In this document: positions 35,132 through 43,572 of the stretch, in pieces
Numbering within the stretch: the stretch's first letter is position 1
Layout: every line of letters begins with the position of its first letter
NCBI RefSeq assembly: GCF_030813415.1
Contig: NZ_JAUSUF010000009.1
Span: 1-64,000, forward strand
Source: Eubacterium multiforme
GTDB taxonomy: Bacteria > Bacillota > Clostridia > Clostridiales > Clostridiaceae
Direction of reading: 5' to 3'
DNA: 64,000 nt
Notes under the pieces: generated by a model
Database searches by the model: none
What the model saw: the letters and a program-made list of their open reading frames with translations, nothing else
Told to the model about the DNA's origin: nothing
Position numbers and translations under genes: made by a program

Positions 35132-36067
35132 ATGAAGGAAAACTACAAGGAATATTTAGATAAATATAAATCTTTAATTGGATTAGTGCTTTTATGTATA
35201 ATTATAACTTTTGTAACACCAAGCTTTTTAACATTAGCAAATATATCAAATGTATTTACACAGGTTTCAGTTAATGCAATTATTGCAATAGGTATGACCT
35301 TTGTTATATTAACAGGAGGTATTGATTTATCAGTTGGCTCAACCCTTGCAATTAGTGGAGCCCTTGGAGCTTCAATAATTAAATCAACTGGAAATATATT
35401 TTTAGCAATAATTGTAGCTTCAATAGTTGGAATAGCAATTGGACTAGTTAATGGAATATTAATAGCAAAGGGAAAATTACAAGCATTTATAGTAACCCTT
35501 GCAACAATGACAATATTTAGAGGAGCAACTTTAGTATTTACAAATGGAACTCCAATATCTAAATTGCCAGAAAAGTTTTTAGAAATAGGTAATGGAAAGT
35601 TAGGCTTTATACCAGTTCCAGTTATTATAACAATAATAATAGCAATAATTTCAATATATGCATTATCACAAACTAGATTTGGAAGATATTTATACGCTTT
35701 AGGTGGAAATGAAGAGTCAGCAAAGCTATCAGGAATAAATACAGATAAAATAAAGGTTATGACTTATGTTATATCAGGTTTTGTAGCTTCAATTGCAGGA
35801 GTTATAATAACTAGTAGAATAGGTTCTGCATCACCAAATGCAGGTACAGGATTTGAACTTGATGCAATAGCAGCTGTTGTAATTGGAGGAACTTCTCTAT
35901 CAGGTGGAGAAGGTAAAATTTCAGGAACAATAGTTGGTGCTTTAATAATAGGTGTATTAAATAATGGATTAAACTTAATGAATGTTTCACCTTTTTATCA
36001 ATCAATAGTAAAAGGATTAGTTATATTAATAGCAGTATTATTAGATAAAAAAAGTAGAAAGAAATAA
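35132..36067 (+). CDS. rbsC: Ribose ABC transporter permease
   Basis: A 311-residue membrane protein with about 8-10 hydrophobic segments. Family motifs are T-G-G-I-D-L-S-V-G-S and the cytoplasmic coupling segment near A-L-G-G-N-E-E-S-A-K-L-S-G-I. The ATG at 35132 is preferred to an in-frame GTG at 35114 because GAGAGGAG lies between them. It is flanked by rbsA and rbsB. Confidence 0.95.
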   Translation: MKENYKEYLDKYKSLIGLVLLCIIITFVTPSFLTLANISNVFTQVSVNAIIAIGMTFVILTGGIDLSVGSTLAISGALGASIIKSTGNIFLAIIVASIVGIAIGLVNGILIAKGKLQAFIVTLATMTIFRGATLVFTNGTPISKLPEKFLEIGNGKLGFIPVPVIITIIIAIISIYALSQTRFGRYLYALGGNEESAKLSGINTDKIKVMTYVISGFVASIAGVIITSRIGSASPNAGTGFELDAIAAVVIGGTSLSGGEGKISGTIVGALIIGVLNNGLNLMNVSPFYQSIVKGLVILIAVLLDKKSRKK

Positions 36068-36087
36068 AATTTAGGGAGGCAAAAAAT

Positions 36088-36993
36088 ATGCGAATAAAAA
36101 AGAGAGTAATTGCTATTCTTGTAATTGTAGTGTTAGTTTTAGGTTCACTAACTGGATGCATGAAAAAAGATAACCCTAAAAAGATTGGAATGGTTCTTTC
36201 AACTTTAAATAATCCATTTTTCGTTTCAATGAAAGAAGGAGCAGAAAAGGAAGCTAAGAAGTTAGGGTTTGAATTAATAGTTTTAGACTCAACAAATGAT
36301 CCAGCGAAGGAAAGAGCAAATGTTGAGGATTTAATTCAACTTGGAGTAACAGCACTACTTATAAATCCAACAGATAGTGATGCTGTTGTAAATACAATAA
36401 AGGTTGCAAATAAAGCAAAGGTTCCAGTAATAACATTAGATAGACAAGCTAATGGAGGTTTTGTTACAAGCCATATAGCATCTGATAACGTTGTAGGTGG
36501 AGAAATGGCTGGAAAGTTTGTACTTGATAAATTTAAGGATAAGAAAAATATAAATATAGTTGAAATACAAGGAATACCAGGAGCTTCTGCAACAAGAGAT
36601 AGAGGACAGGGCTTTCATAATATTTTAGATAAAGATAAGAAGGCTAAATTTATATCAATTCAAGCAGCTGACTTTGATAGACAAAAGGGACTTCAAGTTA
36701 TGGAAAATATAATTCAAAGAGATCCTAATATACAAGTTGTATTTGCTCATAATGATGAAATGGCACTTGGAGCTGCAAAGGCAGTAAAGGTAGCTGGTCT
36801 TAATACTATGATAATTGGCTTTGATGGTAATGAAGATGCTAAAGAGGCAGTAGATAAAGGAGAAATGAAGGCTACAATAGCACAGCAACCAGATGAAATT
36901 GGAGCTTTAGGAGTGGAACTTGCAGCAAAGATTTATAAGGGAGAAAAAGTTAAAAATAATATAGCAGCAGATTTAAAAATTTATACAAAATAA
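36088..36993 (+). CDS. rbsB: Ribose-binding lipoprotein
   Basis: A 301-residue periplasmic-binding-protein-type lipoprotein. A basic start and hydrophobic stretch end in the lipobox L-T-G-C with Cys24, so it should be anchored to the outer face of the membrane. Two Rossmann-like lobes follow; F-A-H-N-D-E-M-A-L-G and I-G-F-D-G-N are typical of RbsB. It delivers ribose to RbsC. Last gene of the transport operon, with a terminator after it. Confidence 0.95.
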   Translation: MRIKKRVIAILVIVVLVLGSLTGCMKKDNPKKIGMVLSTLNNPFFVSMKEGAEKEAKKLGFELIVLDSTNDPAKERANVEDLIQLGVTALLINPTDSDAVVNTIKVANKAKVPVITLDRQANGGFVTSHIASDNVVGGEMAGKFVLDKFKDKKNINIVEIQGIPGASATRDRGQGFHNILDKDKKAKFISIQAADFDRQKGLQVMENIIQRDPNIQVVFAHNDEMALGAAKAVKVAGLNTMIIGFDGNEDAKEAVDKGEMKATIAQQPDEIGALGVELAAKIYKGEKVKNNIAADLKIYTK

Positions 36994-37000
36994 AAAAGTA

Positions 37001-37032
37001 AAAGCCTGAAATTAAAAAAATCAGGCTTTTTA
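37001..37032 (+). terminator. Terminator after rbsB
   Basis: AAAGCCTGA (37001-37009) pairs with TCAGGCTTT (37021-37029), followed by Ts. Confidence 0.85.
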
Positions 37033-37085
37033 AATTTAACTAATGAAAATTTAATTAATTATTAAAATAATTTCATAATTCTATA

Positions 37086-37110
37086 AAAATCAATACTAGT
37101 TTAAAACATA
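37086..37110 (+). repeat. 25-nt direct repeat, copy 1 (upstream of the rbs regulator)
   Basis: This 25-nt block, with core ATACTAGTTTAAAAC, recurs without mismatch at 38274-38298. The copies lie about 90-95 nt before the ATG of the LacI regulator and about 140-160 nt before the polysaccharide lyase ATG, and they bracket the regulator gene. Confidence 0.85.
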
Positions 37111-37179
37111 ATTTTAAAATTTAACATATAAATGAAAAATATGGTATAATTCTAATAATAAACTTGTGGGAGGGAAAAT

Positions 37180-38181
37180 ATGAAAAAGACAACATTGTTG
37201 GATATAGCAAAAGCAGTTAATGTTTCAAAGACCACAGTATCAATGGTACTTAATAATAAAGAAAATAATATATCAAAAGGGACAAAAGAAAAAATATTTA
37301 AGGCTGCTAAAGAACTAAACTATATACCAAATTATCTAGCAAAAAGTTTAATTACTAAAAAATCTTATAGTATTGGAGTTTTAGTTCCAGATATTCAAAA
37401 TCCATTTTTTAGTGAAATGGCAAAGGGTATGGAAAAGATAGCAGAAGAAAAGGGATATAGTATAATATTATGTAATACTTTAAATAGTAAAAAAAGAGAG
37501 GCAGAACATATTAGACTTCTTATGAGTAAGGCTATAGATGGGTTAATAATAGCTCCAATTGATGATAAAAGTGAGTCTTTTAAATTATTAGAAAGCCAAG
37601 GAGTTCCTTTTGTAATAGTTGATAGAATTATAGAAAATTTTGAGAATTTTAATGGGGTATTTTGTGATAATGCTAAAGGAATAAATTTAGGAATGGATTA
37701 TCTTTATAATAAAAATAAAAGAAAAATAGCCTTTATAGGTGGAAATAAAGAACTTAGAACTGCTAATATAAGATTAAAAACTTATATTGAAAAGGTTATT
37801 GAATTTGGAATTTATAATAAGGAATTTAATATAGAGGAAGAATTTTCTTTAGAAGGTGGTTTTAAAGCTACAGAAAAGTTAATGAAGAAAAATTTAAATA
37901 TTGATGCTATATTTTATAGTAGTGATGTTATGGCAATTGGAGGAATAAAATATTTACTTAGAAATGGATATAAAATACCAGAGGATATAAGTATATTAGG
38001 CTTTGATAATATAGATATTTGTAAATTTATTGAGCCAGAACTTACAACAATAGCACAGCCAATATATAAGATGGGGGAAGAGGGAATAAAGTTACTTATA
38101 GATTTAATAGATAAAAAAGATATTAAAGAAAAAATAATAAAATTACAACCTTATCTTATTGAAAGAAGTACAGTTAAATAA
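37180..38181 (+). CDS. rbsR: LacI-family regulator of the ribose operon
   Basis: A 333-residue repressor. The N-terminal helix-turn-helix is T-L-L-D-I-A-K-A-V-N-V-S-K-T-T-V-S (4-20) with the hinge after about residue 50. The C-terminal sugar-binding core includes I-G-V-L-V-P-D-I-Q-N-P-F-F and I-L-G-F-D-N-I-D. Placement directly behind rbsB makes ribose the likely inducer, though a link to the lyase gene downstream is not excluded. It has its own promoter region after the rbsB terminator. SD GGGAGG. Confidence 0.88.
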   Translation: MKKTTLLDIAKAVNVSKTTVSMVLNNKENNISKGTKEKIFKAAKELNYIPNYLAKSLITKKSYSIGVLVPDIQNPFFSEMAKGMEKIAEEKGYSIILCNTLNSKKREAEHIRLLMSKAIDGLIIAPIDDKSESFKLLESQGVPFVIVDRIIENFENFNGVFCDNAKGINLGMDYLYNKNKRKIAFIGGNKELRTANIRLKTYIEKVIEFGIYNKEFNIEEEFSLEGGFKATEKLMKKNLNIDAIFYSSDVMAIGGIKYLLRNGYKIPEDISILGFDNIDICKFIEPELTTIAQPIYKMGEEGIKLLIDLIDKKDIKEKIIKLQPYLIERSTVK

Positions 38182-38189
38182 TTATGATT

Positions 38190-38218
38190 AAAAGGAGCAT
38201 TTATAAAGTGCTCTTTTA
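38190..38218 (+). terminator. Probable terminator after rbsR
   Basis: AAAAGGAGCA pairs with TGCTCTTTT with one bulged G, followed by a T-rich stretch. Confidence 0.6.
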
Positions 38219-38273
38219 TTGTTTTTATATAAGTCTATGGTTTAGTTGAGGGTTGATCTTACAAGTCATATCT

Positions 38274-38298
38274 AAAATCAATACTAGTTTAAAACATA
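38274..38298 (+). repeat. 25-nt direct repeat, copy 2 (upstream of the polysaccharide lyase)
   Basis: Exact second copy of 37086-37110. It lies upstream of the lyase promoter. Confidence 0.85.
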
Positions 38299-38351
38299 GA
38301 ATTATATAAATAAAAAACAATAAGAAAAGTCTTTAAATTTGTAAATACATA

Positions 38352-38380
38352 TTGCAAATCGGTTTACTATATAATATTAT
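38352..38380 (+). promoter_or_regulatory. Lyase promoter with an embedded LacI-type operator
   Basis: TTGCAA (38352-38357) and TATTAT (38375-38380) are 17 nt apart. Between them lies AAATCGGTTTACT, whose reverse complement AGTAAACCGATTT is identical to the site before the LacI gene at 56345. A repressor bound here would block RNA polymerase directly. Confidence 0.65.
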
Positions 38381-38435
38381 TTAAATATGTGATTATAAAA
38401 TTACTATAAAATTTAACAAAAGGGGATGGCTTTTT

Positions 38436-41186
38436 ATGAGGAAAAGCAAAGAAATAACAAAAATGTTAGTATTAACAGCTTTAGTTTCTACAATGACTGT
38501 AACAAGTGTTTTAGGAACTACTACTGTAAATGCAGCTACTGTAAATGGTAAAGATAAAAAAATTTCTGCTGAAAAGAAAGAAAATCAAGGAGAAATAATT
38601 GAAAAGGTTAGATTAAGATGGAAAAATGATTTAACAGGTGGAGACACAATTGATGTAAATAATCCTGTTATAGCTAAAAAAATATCTTCTTATGAAACTA
38701 ATACTACTAAAGTTTTACAAACTATGAATATGGATAAGCAAAACAAATGGTTATGGAAAAATTATAGCAATTATAAAAAGAATCCAGCTGAAATAGTTAA
38801 AATGTTAGATAATGTAATATCTATGTCAAAGGCTTATAATTTACCTAACAATAAATACTATCATAGTGAAGCTCTTAAGAAAAAGATAATATATGCTTTA
38901 GATTGGATAAATGAAAACGCATACAATAATAAGGTTGAACAATATGGAAATTGGTGGGATTGGCAAATCGGTATACCAGGAAGATTAAATGATGCAGTTA
39001 TATTAATGTATGATGATCTATCAGAAAAACAAATAAAAAATTATATGGATGCAATACAAAAATTTATACCAAGAATTGATCCAGGAGGTAAACATTTTAC
39101 TGGAGCTAATTTAGCAGATACATGTTTAAATAAGCTTCTTCAAGGAGTTATTTCAAAGGATCCCAAAAAAATAAAGGAAGCATCTGATGGTATTGTAAGC
39201 GTTTTTAATTATGTAACTAGTGGTGATGGTTTTTATCCAGATGGTTCTTATGTGCAACATGGAGTAATAGCCTATACTGGATCTTATGGGGCTGTTTTAA
39301 TAAATAAAGTTTCAAATTTAATGTATTTATTAGAAGGAACACCATGGACTATAAAATCAGAAAATAAAGATAATATATATAAGTGGATATTTGAAAGTTT
39401 TGACCCTATAGTTTATAAAGGCTATGTTATGGATATGGTATGTGGAAGATCAATATCAAGAGAAAAGGATAATGGATATAATAAAACTTCTGGAATTATG
39501 GAAGGTATGATGAAACTTTCAATGATTTCTGATAAAGTTACATCAAGAAAAATATTAAGTTTAGTTAAGGAATGGGCTAATGAAGCATCTGATGTAATCG
39601 ATTTTGGTACAAAGTTTAAGTCAATAAATTCAACAAACAAATTTTATAAGATGATGAAGGATAATAGCATAGTACCAACAAAGCAAGGAGATCATGATTA
39701 TGAATTAAATATGATGGATAAGACTATTCATGAAAGGTCAAATTATTCATTAGCTATTTCAAGAAGTTCAACTAGAATTAGTAAATATGAGTTTATGAAT
39801 AAAGAAAACTTAAAGCCTTGGTTCCAAGGGGATGGAATGACATATCTTTATAATAATGATTTAACTCAGTTTTCAGAAGATTTTTGGCCAACAGTTGATC
39901 CATATAGACTTCCAGGAACAACTATAGATAAGAGAAAAAGAGAAGATAAAAAGATACTTGAAGGGGTTGACCCAGCATCATCTCTTCAAGATAAAGTTTA
40001 TTATGAACTTACAAATAGTAACTGGTCAGGTGGAAGTAAACTTGGAAAGTATGGAGTTTCTGGAATGAAAATAAGCAATAAAAATGATTCATTAACTGCA
40101 AATAAATCTTGGTTTATGTTTGATGATGAAATTGTTTCATTAGGTTCTGGAATAACAGATAAGGATAATTATGGAGTAGAAACAATAGTAGAAAATAGAA
40201 AGATAAAGAAAGATGGATCAAATAAGTTTGTTGTAAATGGCAAAACAGAAGTTAATTCCTTAGGAAACAAAGGAGAAGTTAAAAATGCAAAATGGGCCTA
40301 TCTTCAAGGAAATAATAATGGTTCAAGTATAGGATATTATTTCCCTAAGGGAGAAGATATAAATTTAATAAGGGATAAACGAAATGGTAATTGGTTAGAT
40401 ATAAATAAAGGAACTTCATCAGTAAATAAGGAAGTAACAAATAATTATTTAACTATGTACATTAATCATGGTAAAGATATAAAAAATAAAGAATATAGTT
40501 ATGTTTTATTACCAGGAAAGTCAGAAAAACAAGTTGAAGAGTATTCAAAAAACTCTAAAATTGAAATTTTAAGAAATGATGATAAAGTAAGTGGAGTAAA
40601 GCATAATGGTTTAAATATAGAAGGAGCAAACTTCTGGGCAGATGGGAAAAATACGTCAGGTTCAATAACTTCAAATAAAAAATCATCAATAATTACTAAA
40701 GAGGATAAAGATAAGGTTTTAAATATTGCAGTATCTGATCCTACATTTGAAGGAGATAAGATTTCAGTAGAAATAAGTAAGCCAGGAGCTAAAGTTATTT
40801 CTAAAGATGATAGAATATCAAATGTAAAATTAAAGGATGGAAAAATTTCCTTTGATGTAAATACCAAAGATGCAGGTGGAAGAAGTATTAATTTAGCTGT
40901 TAAATTAGATGATAATAAAAAGGAAAATTCTAAAGATAATGAAGATAAAGGTAAATCAAAAGATGAAACTTCAAATGGATCTAAAGTAGTTGAAAATAAG
41001 AATAATAATAAATCTAATGATTTGAAAGATAAAAATGAAAAATCAAATAATTCAGTTAAAGATAAATCTTCAAATAGTATACTTCCATCAACAGGGCTTA
41101 CAGCTGGTATGGGTGGAATACTTGGAATTGGAGCATCATTAGTTGGAGCTGGAATTACAATTTTCAAGAAAAAGAGAAATAAATAG
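38436..41186 (+). CDS. Cell-wall-anchored polysaccharide lyase family 8 (hyaluronate/chondroitin lyase type)
   Basis: A 916-residue surface enzyme. It has a signal peptide (about 1-33, ending A-A-T), then the PL8 alpha/alpha domain with W-W-D-W-Q-I-G-I-P and catalytic residues Asn225 (G-A-N-L-A-D), His275 and Tyr284 (H-G-V-I-A-Y-T-G-S-Y). The 50- and 9-residue spacings equal those I recall for pneumococcal hyaluronate lyase. A beta-sandwich domain and a charged Lys/Asp/Asn linker (about 825-880) follow. The C-terminus has a sortase signal: LPSTG (883-887), a hydrophobic stretch and K-K-K-R-N-K. It would cleave hyaluronan or chondroitin outside the cell to unsaturated disaccharides for the PTS operon at 46786. 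Monocistronic. Confidence 0.92.
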   Translation: MRKSKEITKMLVLTALVSTMTVTSVLGTTTVNAATVNGKDKKISAEKKENQGEIIEKVRLRWKNDLTGGDTIDVNNPVIAKKISSYETNTTKVLQTMNMDKQNKWLWKNYSNYKKNPAEIVKMLDNVISMSKAYNLPNNKYYHSEALKKKIIYALDWINENAYNNKVEQYGNWWDWQIGIPGRLNDAVILMYDDLSEKQIKNYMDAIQKFIPRIDPGGKHFTGANLADTCLNKLLQGVISKDPKKIKEASDGIVSVFNYVTSGDGFYPDGSYVQHGVIAYTGSYGAVLINKVSNLMYLLEGTPWTIKSENKDNIYKWIFESFDPIVYKGYVMDMVCGRSISREKDNGYNKTSGIMEGMMKLSMISDKVTSRKILSLVKEWANEASDVIDFGTKFKSINSTNKFYKMMKDNSIVPTKQGDHDYELNMMDKTIHERSNYSLAISRSSTRISKYEFMNKENLKPWFQGDGMTYLYNNDLTQFSEDFWPTVDPYRLPGTTIDKRKREDKKILEGVDPASSLQDKVYYELTNSNWSGGSKLGKYGVSGMKISNKNDSLTANKSWFMFDDEIVSLGSGITDKDNYGVETIVENRKIKKDGSNKFVVNGKTEVNSLGNKGEVKNAKWAYLQGNNNGSSIGYYFPKGEDINLIRDKRNGNWLDINKGTSSVNKEVTNNYLTMYINHGKDIKNKEYSYVLLPGKSEKQVEEYSKNSKIEILRNDDKVSGVKHNGLNIEGANFWADGKNTSGSITSNKKSSIITKEDKDKVLNIAVSDPTFEGDKISVEISKPGAKVISKDDRISNVKLKDGKISFDVNTKDAGGRSINLAVKLDDNKKENSKDNEDKGKSKDETSNGSKVVENKNNNKSNDLKDKNEKSNNSVKDKSSNSILPSTGLTAGMGGILGIGASLVGAGITIFKKKRNK

Positions 41187-41198
41187 ATAATAAATGGT

Positions 41199-41243
41199 TT
41201 ATAATAAAATGTGTAGATAATTTCTACACATTTTTATTATAAT
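41199..41243. terminator. Terminator after the lyase gene
   Basis: A stem of about 19 bp with core TGTGTAGA / TCTACACA and flanking A- and T-rich arms; it could work in both directions. Confidence 0.8.
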
Positions 41244-41344
41244 ATGTTTACATCCTATATAAATTATTAATATAATAAATATGATATAATGTTTATGTTA
41301 TTTATGACATAAAAAACTAAAATACAAAAACGAAGGAGTACATT

Positions 41345-41575
41345 ATGAGAGTAGTTTACAAAAATCCAAAAGAATTAGCAACCTGCTTAAAGGACTTAGT
41401 TGATCAATATTTAGATAATCTTATGACTTATGAAAAGTTAGAAGATAAAATAACTAAAATTGTTAATGCTAATAAAAATAGTGTATACAAAGATGGACAT
41501 ATGCCAGTTAAGTTAGCTAATATATTAGAGGATGAAAGAATAGAAATTATAGATAAAATAATGGCTAATAATTAG
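41345..41575 (+). CDS. Small conserved clostridial protein (probably TIGR04540 family)
   Basis: A 76-residue cytoplasmic protein: M-R-V-V-Y-K-N-P-K-E-L at the start, K-D-L-V-D-Q-Y-L in the middle, and P-V-K-L-A-N-I-L-E-D-E-R near the end. I recall this pattern from the clostridial TIGR04540 family, which has no known function; the match is from memory. It is predicted to be mostly helical. A strong SD (GAAGGAG) and the clean frame support a real gene. Confidence 0.7.
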   Translation: MRVVYKNPKELATCLKDLVDQYLDNLMTYEKLEDKITKIVNANKNSVYKDGHMPVKLANILEDERIEIIDKIMANN

Positions 41576-41690
41576 ATTATAAGTTTATGACTAATACATA
41601 TTGAAGATGATTTAATAAAAGCCTAAGTTTATAAAAATATTTTTAAAATCTTCTTTTTTAATGTATAATAAACAAGCAAAGAAAAATAAA

Positions 41691-41749
41691 TTAAGTGAGT
41701 ATAACTAACTTCTTTTAAAGTTAGAGAAAATTATTTTAAATCCACTTAA
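41691..41749 (+). other. Possible structured leader before the 145-aa gene
   Basis: TTAAGTG (41691-41697) can pair with CACTTAA (41743-41749), enclosing a 7-bp hairpin (CTAACTT 41704-41710, AAGTTAG 41718-41724). It lies in the 5' region of the gene at 41789. I recognise no known RNA class. Confidence 0.35.
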
Positions 41750-41788
41750 GATTAAAGTATATATATTTGAAAGAAGGTAGAATTTAGT

Positions 41789-42226
41789 ATGGCAAATATA
41801 AGAATATTTAATAAAAAAATTCAATGGGATGGTTTAAATTTAACTTGTGTAATGGAAAGATATTTAGACACTGATAATATAGCTTTAGAGGTATATGATG
41901 AATATGGTGAATTTTATGAATGTATTACATTAGATTATAAAGAAAAATTACCTAAATCAAATAATGCTATTATAAATAATAGAAATGAATGTGAAGGTGT
42001 TTTAAGTGCTTTAACAAGTGCAAATGCTGCTAAAGTTGTTGGAAAAATTGATGTTAATCTTTTAATGAGAGATTTAGTAGTTGTTAATAGTAGAGAATTT
42101 AAGGAAATTGATGAAGATGTATTTTTAGAATTTGCAAAAAGCACTTTTATGGATTTGAATTCATTCTTAAATGATATAAATAAAAAAGATGAAGAAGAAG
42201 TGGCAGTTGAAGAAACTGAACAATAA
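41789..42226 (+). CDS. Conserved hypothetical protein (145 aa)
   Basis: I do not recognise this protein. It is cytoplasmic, acidic and ends in a Glu-rich tail (about 133-145). The N-terminal part (I-Q-W-D-G-L-N-L-T-C-V-M-E-R-Y) looks like beta strands, and the rest is probably helical. SD GAAGGTAG precedes the ATG and a strong terminator follows. The neighbours (small clostridial proteins, a CarD-like regulator) do not reveal a role. Confidence 0.75.
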   Translation: MANIRIFNKKIQWDGLNLTCVMERYLDTDNIALEVYDEYGEFYECITLDYKEKLPKSNNAIINNRNECEGVLSALTSANAAKVVGKIDVNLLMRDLVVVNSREFKEIDEDVFLEFAKSTFMDLNSFLNDINKKDEEEVAVEETEQ

Positions 42227-42236
42227 TACTTTAACT

Positions 42237-42273
42237 AAAAAAGTCTGTAGAAATATTTCTACAGACTTTTTTT
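42237..42273. terminator. Bidirectional terminator between convergent genes
   Basis: An 18-nt perfect stem (42237-42254 with 42255-42272; core AAGTCTGTAGAAA) has a minimal loop, A-rich on the left and T-rich on the right. It can end both the 145-aa gene and the convergent CarD-like gene. Confidence 0.9.
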
Positions 42274-42341
42274 AGTTTAAATAATTAATAAGTATAATAA
42301 ATTATTATACTTATTCTGAAATGTATTAATATTTACATAAT

Positions 42342-42836
42342 CTATATTAAAGCAAGTGAACTATTTAATAAATTTGTTGCTTCGTCTTTAGATATATTTT
42401 TGCTTAATCCTATTTCATTAATTAAAAACTTTTTTGTTGTATTTAGCATTTGTTTTTCACTTGTATTTAGATTATGATCCTTACTAATTATTGTAAGGTC
42501 AGATACAACTTCAATAAAATCTTCTAAAGTACCAGATTTAAATTTTAGGGTATTGTTCTGCAATCTCATTTTACAATTATTACTAATTAATTCTTCTAAG
42601 TTTGTGGTGAATTTAGTAATATTATTAAGAACTTTGTCTAAGTGGTTAGAATCACTTATTAATCTTAAGTGACAAATTTCAGAACGATTAGCTGGAAGTA
42701 GAAGTTTTAGATTATTATTAATTAGATGTATCTTATAATATTTTTGCAATTTACCAGAGAATTCCTTCTCTTCAATAACATCAATTACTCCGACACCTTG
42801 ACTAGGATAAACAATTTTATCGCCTACATTAAACAA
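42342..42836 (-). CDS. CarD/CdnL-family transcriptional regulator (TTG start)
   Basis: A 164-residue protein. The N-terminal F-N-V-G-D-K-I-V-Y-P-S-Q-G-V-G-V-I matches the CarD/TRCF RNA-polymerase-interacting domain, and the helical C-terminal part (about 65-164) is the DNA-binding type. CarD proteins bind the RNA polymerase beta subunit and stabilise open promoter complexes. The start is the TTG at 42836: GGAGGTG sits 8 nt before it, and the protein then begins M-F-N-V-G-D as CarD proteins do. A longer in-frame TTG start would place the SD inside the gene. Confidence 0.85.
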   Translation of the reverse strand: MFNVGDKIVYPSQGVGVIDVIEEKEFSGKLQKYYKIHLINNNLKLLLPANRSEICHLRLISDSNHLDKVLNNITKFTTNLEELISNNCKMRLQNNTLKFKSGTLEDFIEVVSDLTIISKDHNLNTSEKQMLNTTKKFLINEIGLSKNISKDEATNLLNSSLALI

Positions 42837-43147
42837 ATAAAGCACCTCCAAATGTCCTTCTAATAATAGTATATCATATATTTTGCAATTTGGCGAAATT
42901 ATTATTTTATCATACTAAAATACCAATGTCAATTAAATGGAAAGTAAAAAAATAAATATATTTTTTGGTTAAATTATGAAGGAATATTTTATAATGTTAT
43001 ATTAAATTTCACATAGGAAACAATAAGGAAAGAAAGGGTTTAATAATAGTTTATGTTTTAGGTGAGTATTGATTTTAGATAGCCTAATAATAATATAATA
43101 TGCTATAGTAAATGTATGAAAAATTTTAAAAAGAGGAGATATTTACA

Positions 43148-43486
43148 ATGAATGATAATTATATTAATGTGGTTGAAGCAGCAAAGGAATTAGGATTACA
43201 AGTTAAATTAGTTACAGCTGTAAAATCTTTTGATACATATAATAGTTTTTTTAATATTTATGGTGAAGAGGAAGAACCTTGCAGAAGAATTGTAATATTA
43301 ACATCAGATAGTGAAATAGAAGAAGTTTATGATGAGGATCCAGGTAAAGAGGTAAACAAAGTAGAAAAGATTGATGGTAATATATGGGTAAGAGAATTTC
43401 CATTAACAACTAATCCTAAAAATATTAAATTTGAAGATATAAGTATATTAAAAGAAGATTTAGAAAAATTAAAGCAATTAAAATAG
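43148..43486 (+). CDS. Hypothetical protein (112 aa)
   Basis: I do not recognise it. A cytoplasmic acidic protein with a short N-terminal helix (V-V-E-A-A-K-E-L-G-L), a stretch rich in Glu and Asp (about 38-70), W-V-R-E-F-P-L-T-T-N-P in the second half and a Lys/Leu helix at the end. A good SD (AAGAGGAG) and a terminator directly after the stop support a real monocistronic gene. Confidence 0.72.
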   Translation: MNDNYINVVEAAKELGLQVKLVTAVKSFDTYNSFFNIYGEEEEPCRRIVILTSDSEIEEVYDEDPGKEVNKVEKIDGNIWVREFPLTTNPKNIKFEDISILKEDLEKLKQLK

Positions 43487-43508
43487 TATATTAGAAATAG
43501 TTTTTTAT

Positions 43509-43542
43509 TAAAATGTGCAAAGAAAAATCTTTGCACATTTTA
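43509..43542. terminator. Terminator between convergent genes
   Basis: TAAAATGTGCAAAGA (43509-43523) pairs perfectly with 43528-43542 around a 4-nt loop; usable in both directions. Confidence 0.85.
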
Positions 43543-43572
43543 AAATAGAGCTACATTATATAATATTAAAAT

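Noticed and set aside
40499..41167. Long antisense ORF (222 codons) opposite the 3' end of the polysaccharide lyase gene
   Set aside because: It is the Ser/Leu/Phe-rich mirror of the Lys/Asp/Asn linker and beta-sandwich of the lyase, with no SD or recognised motif. It is a coding shadow.
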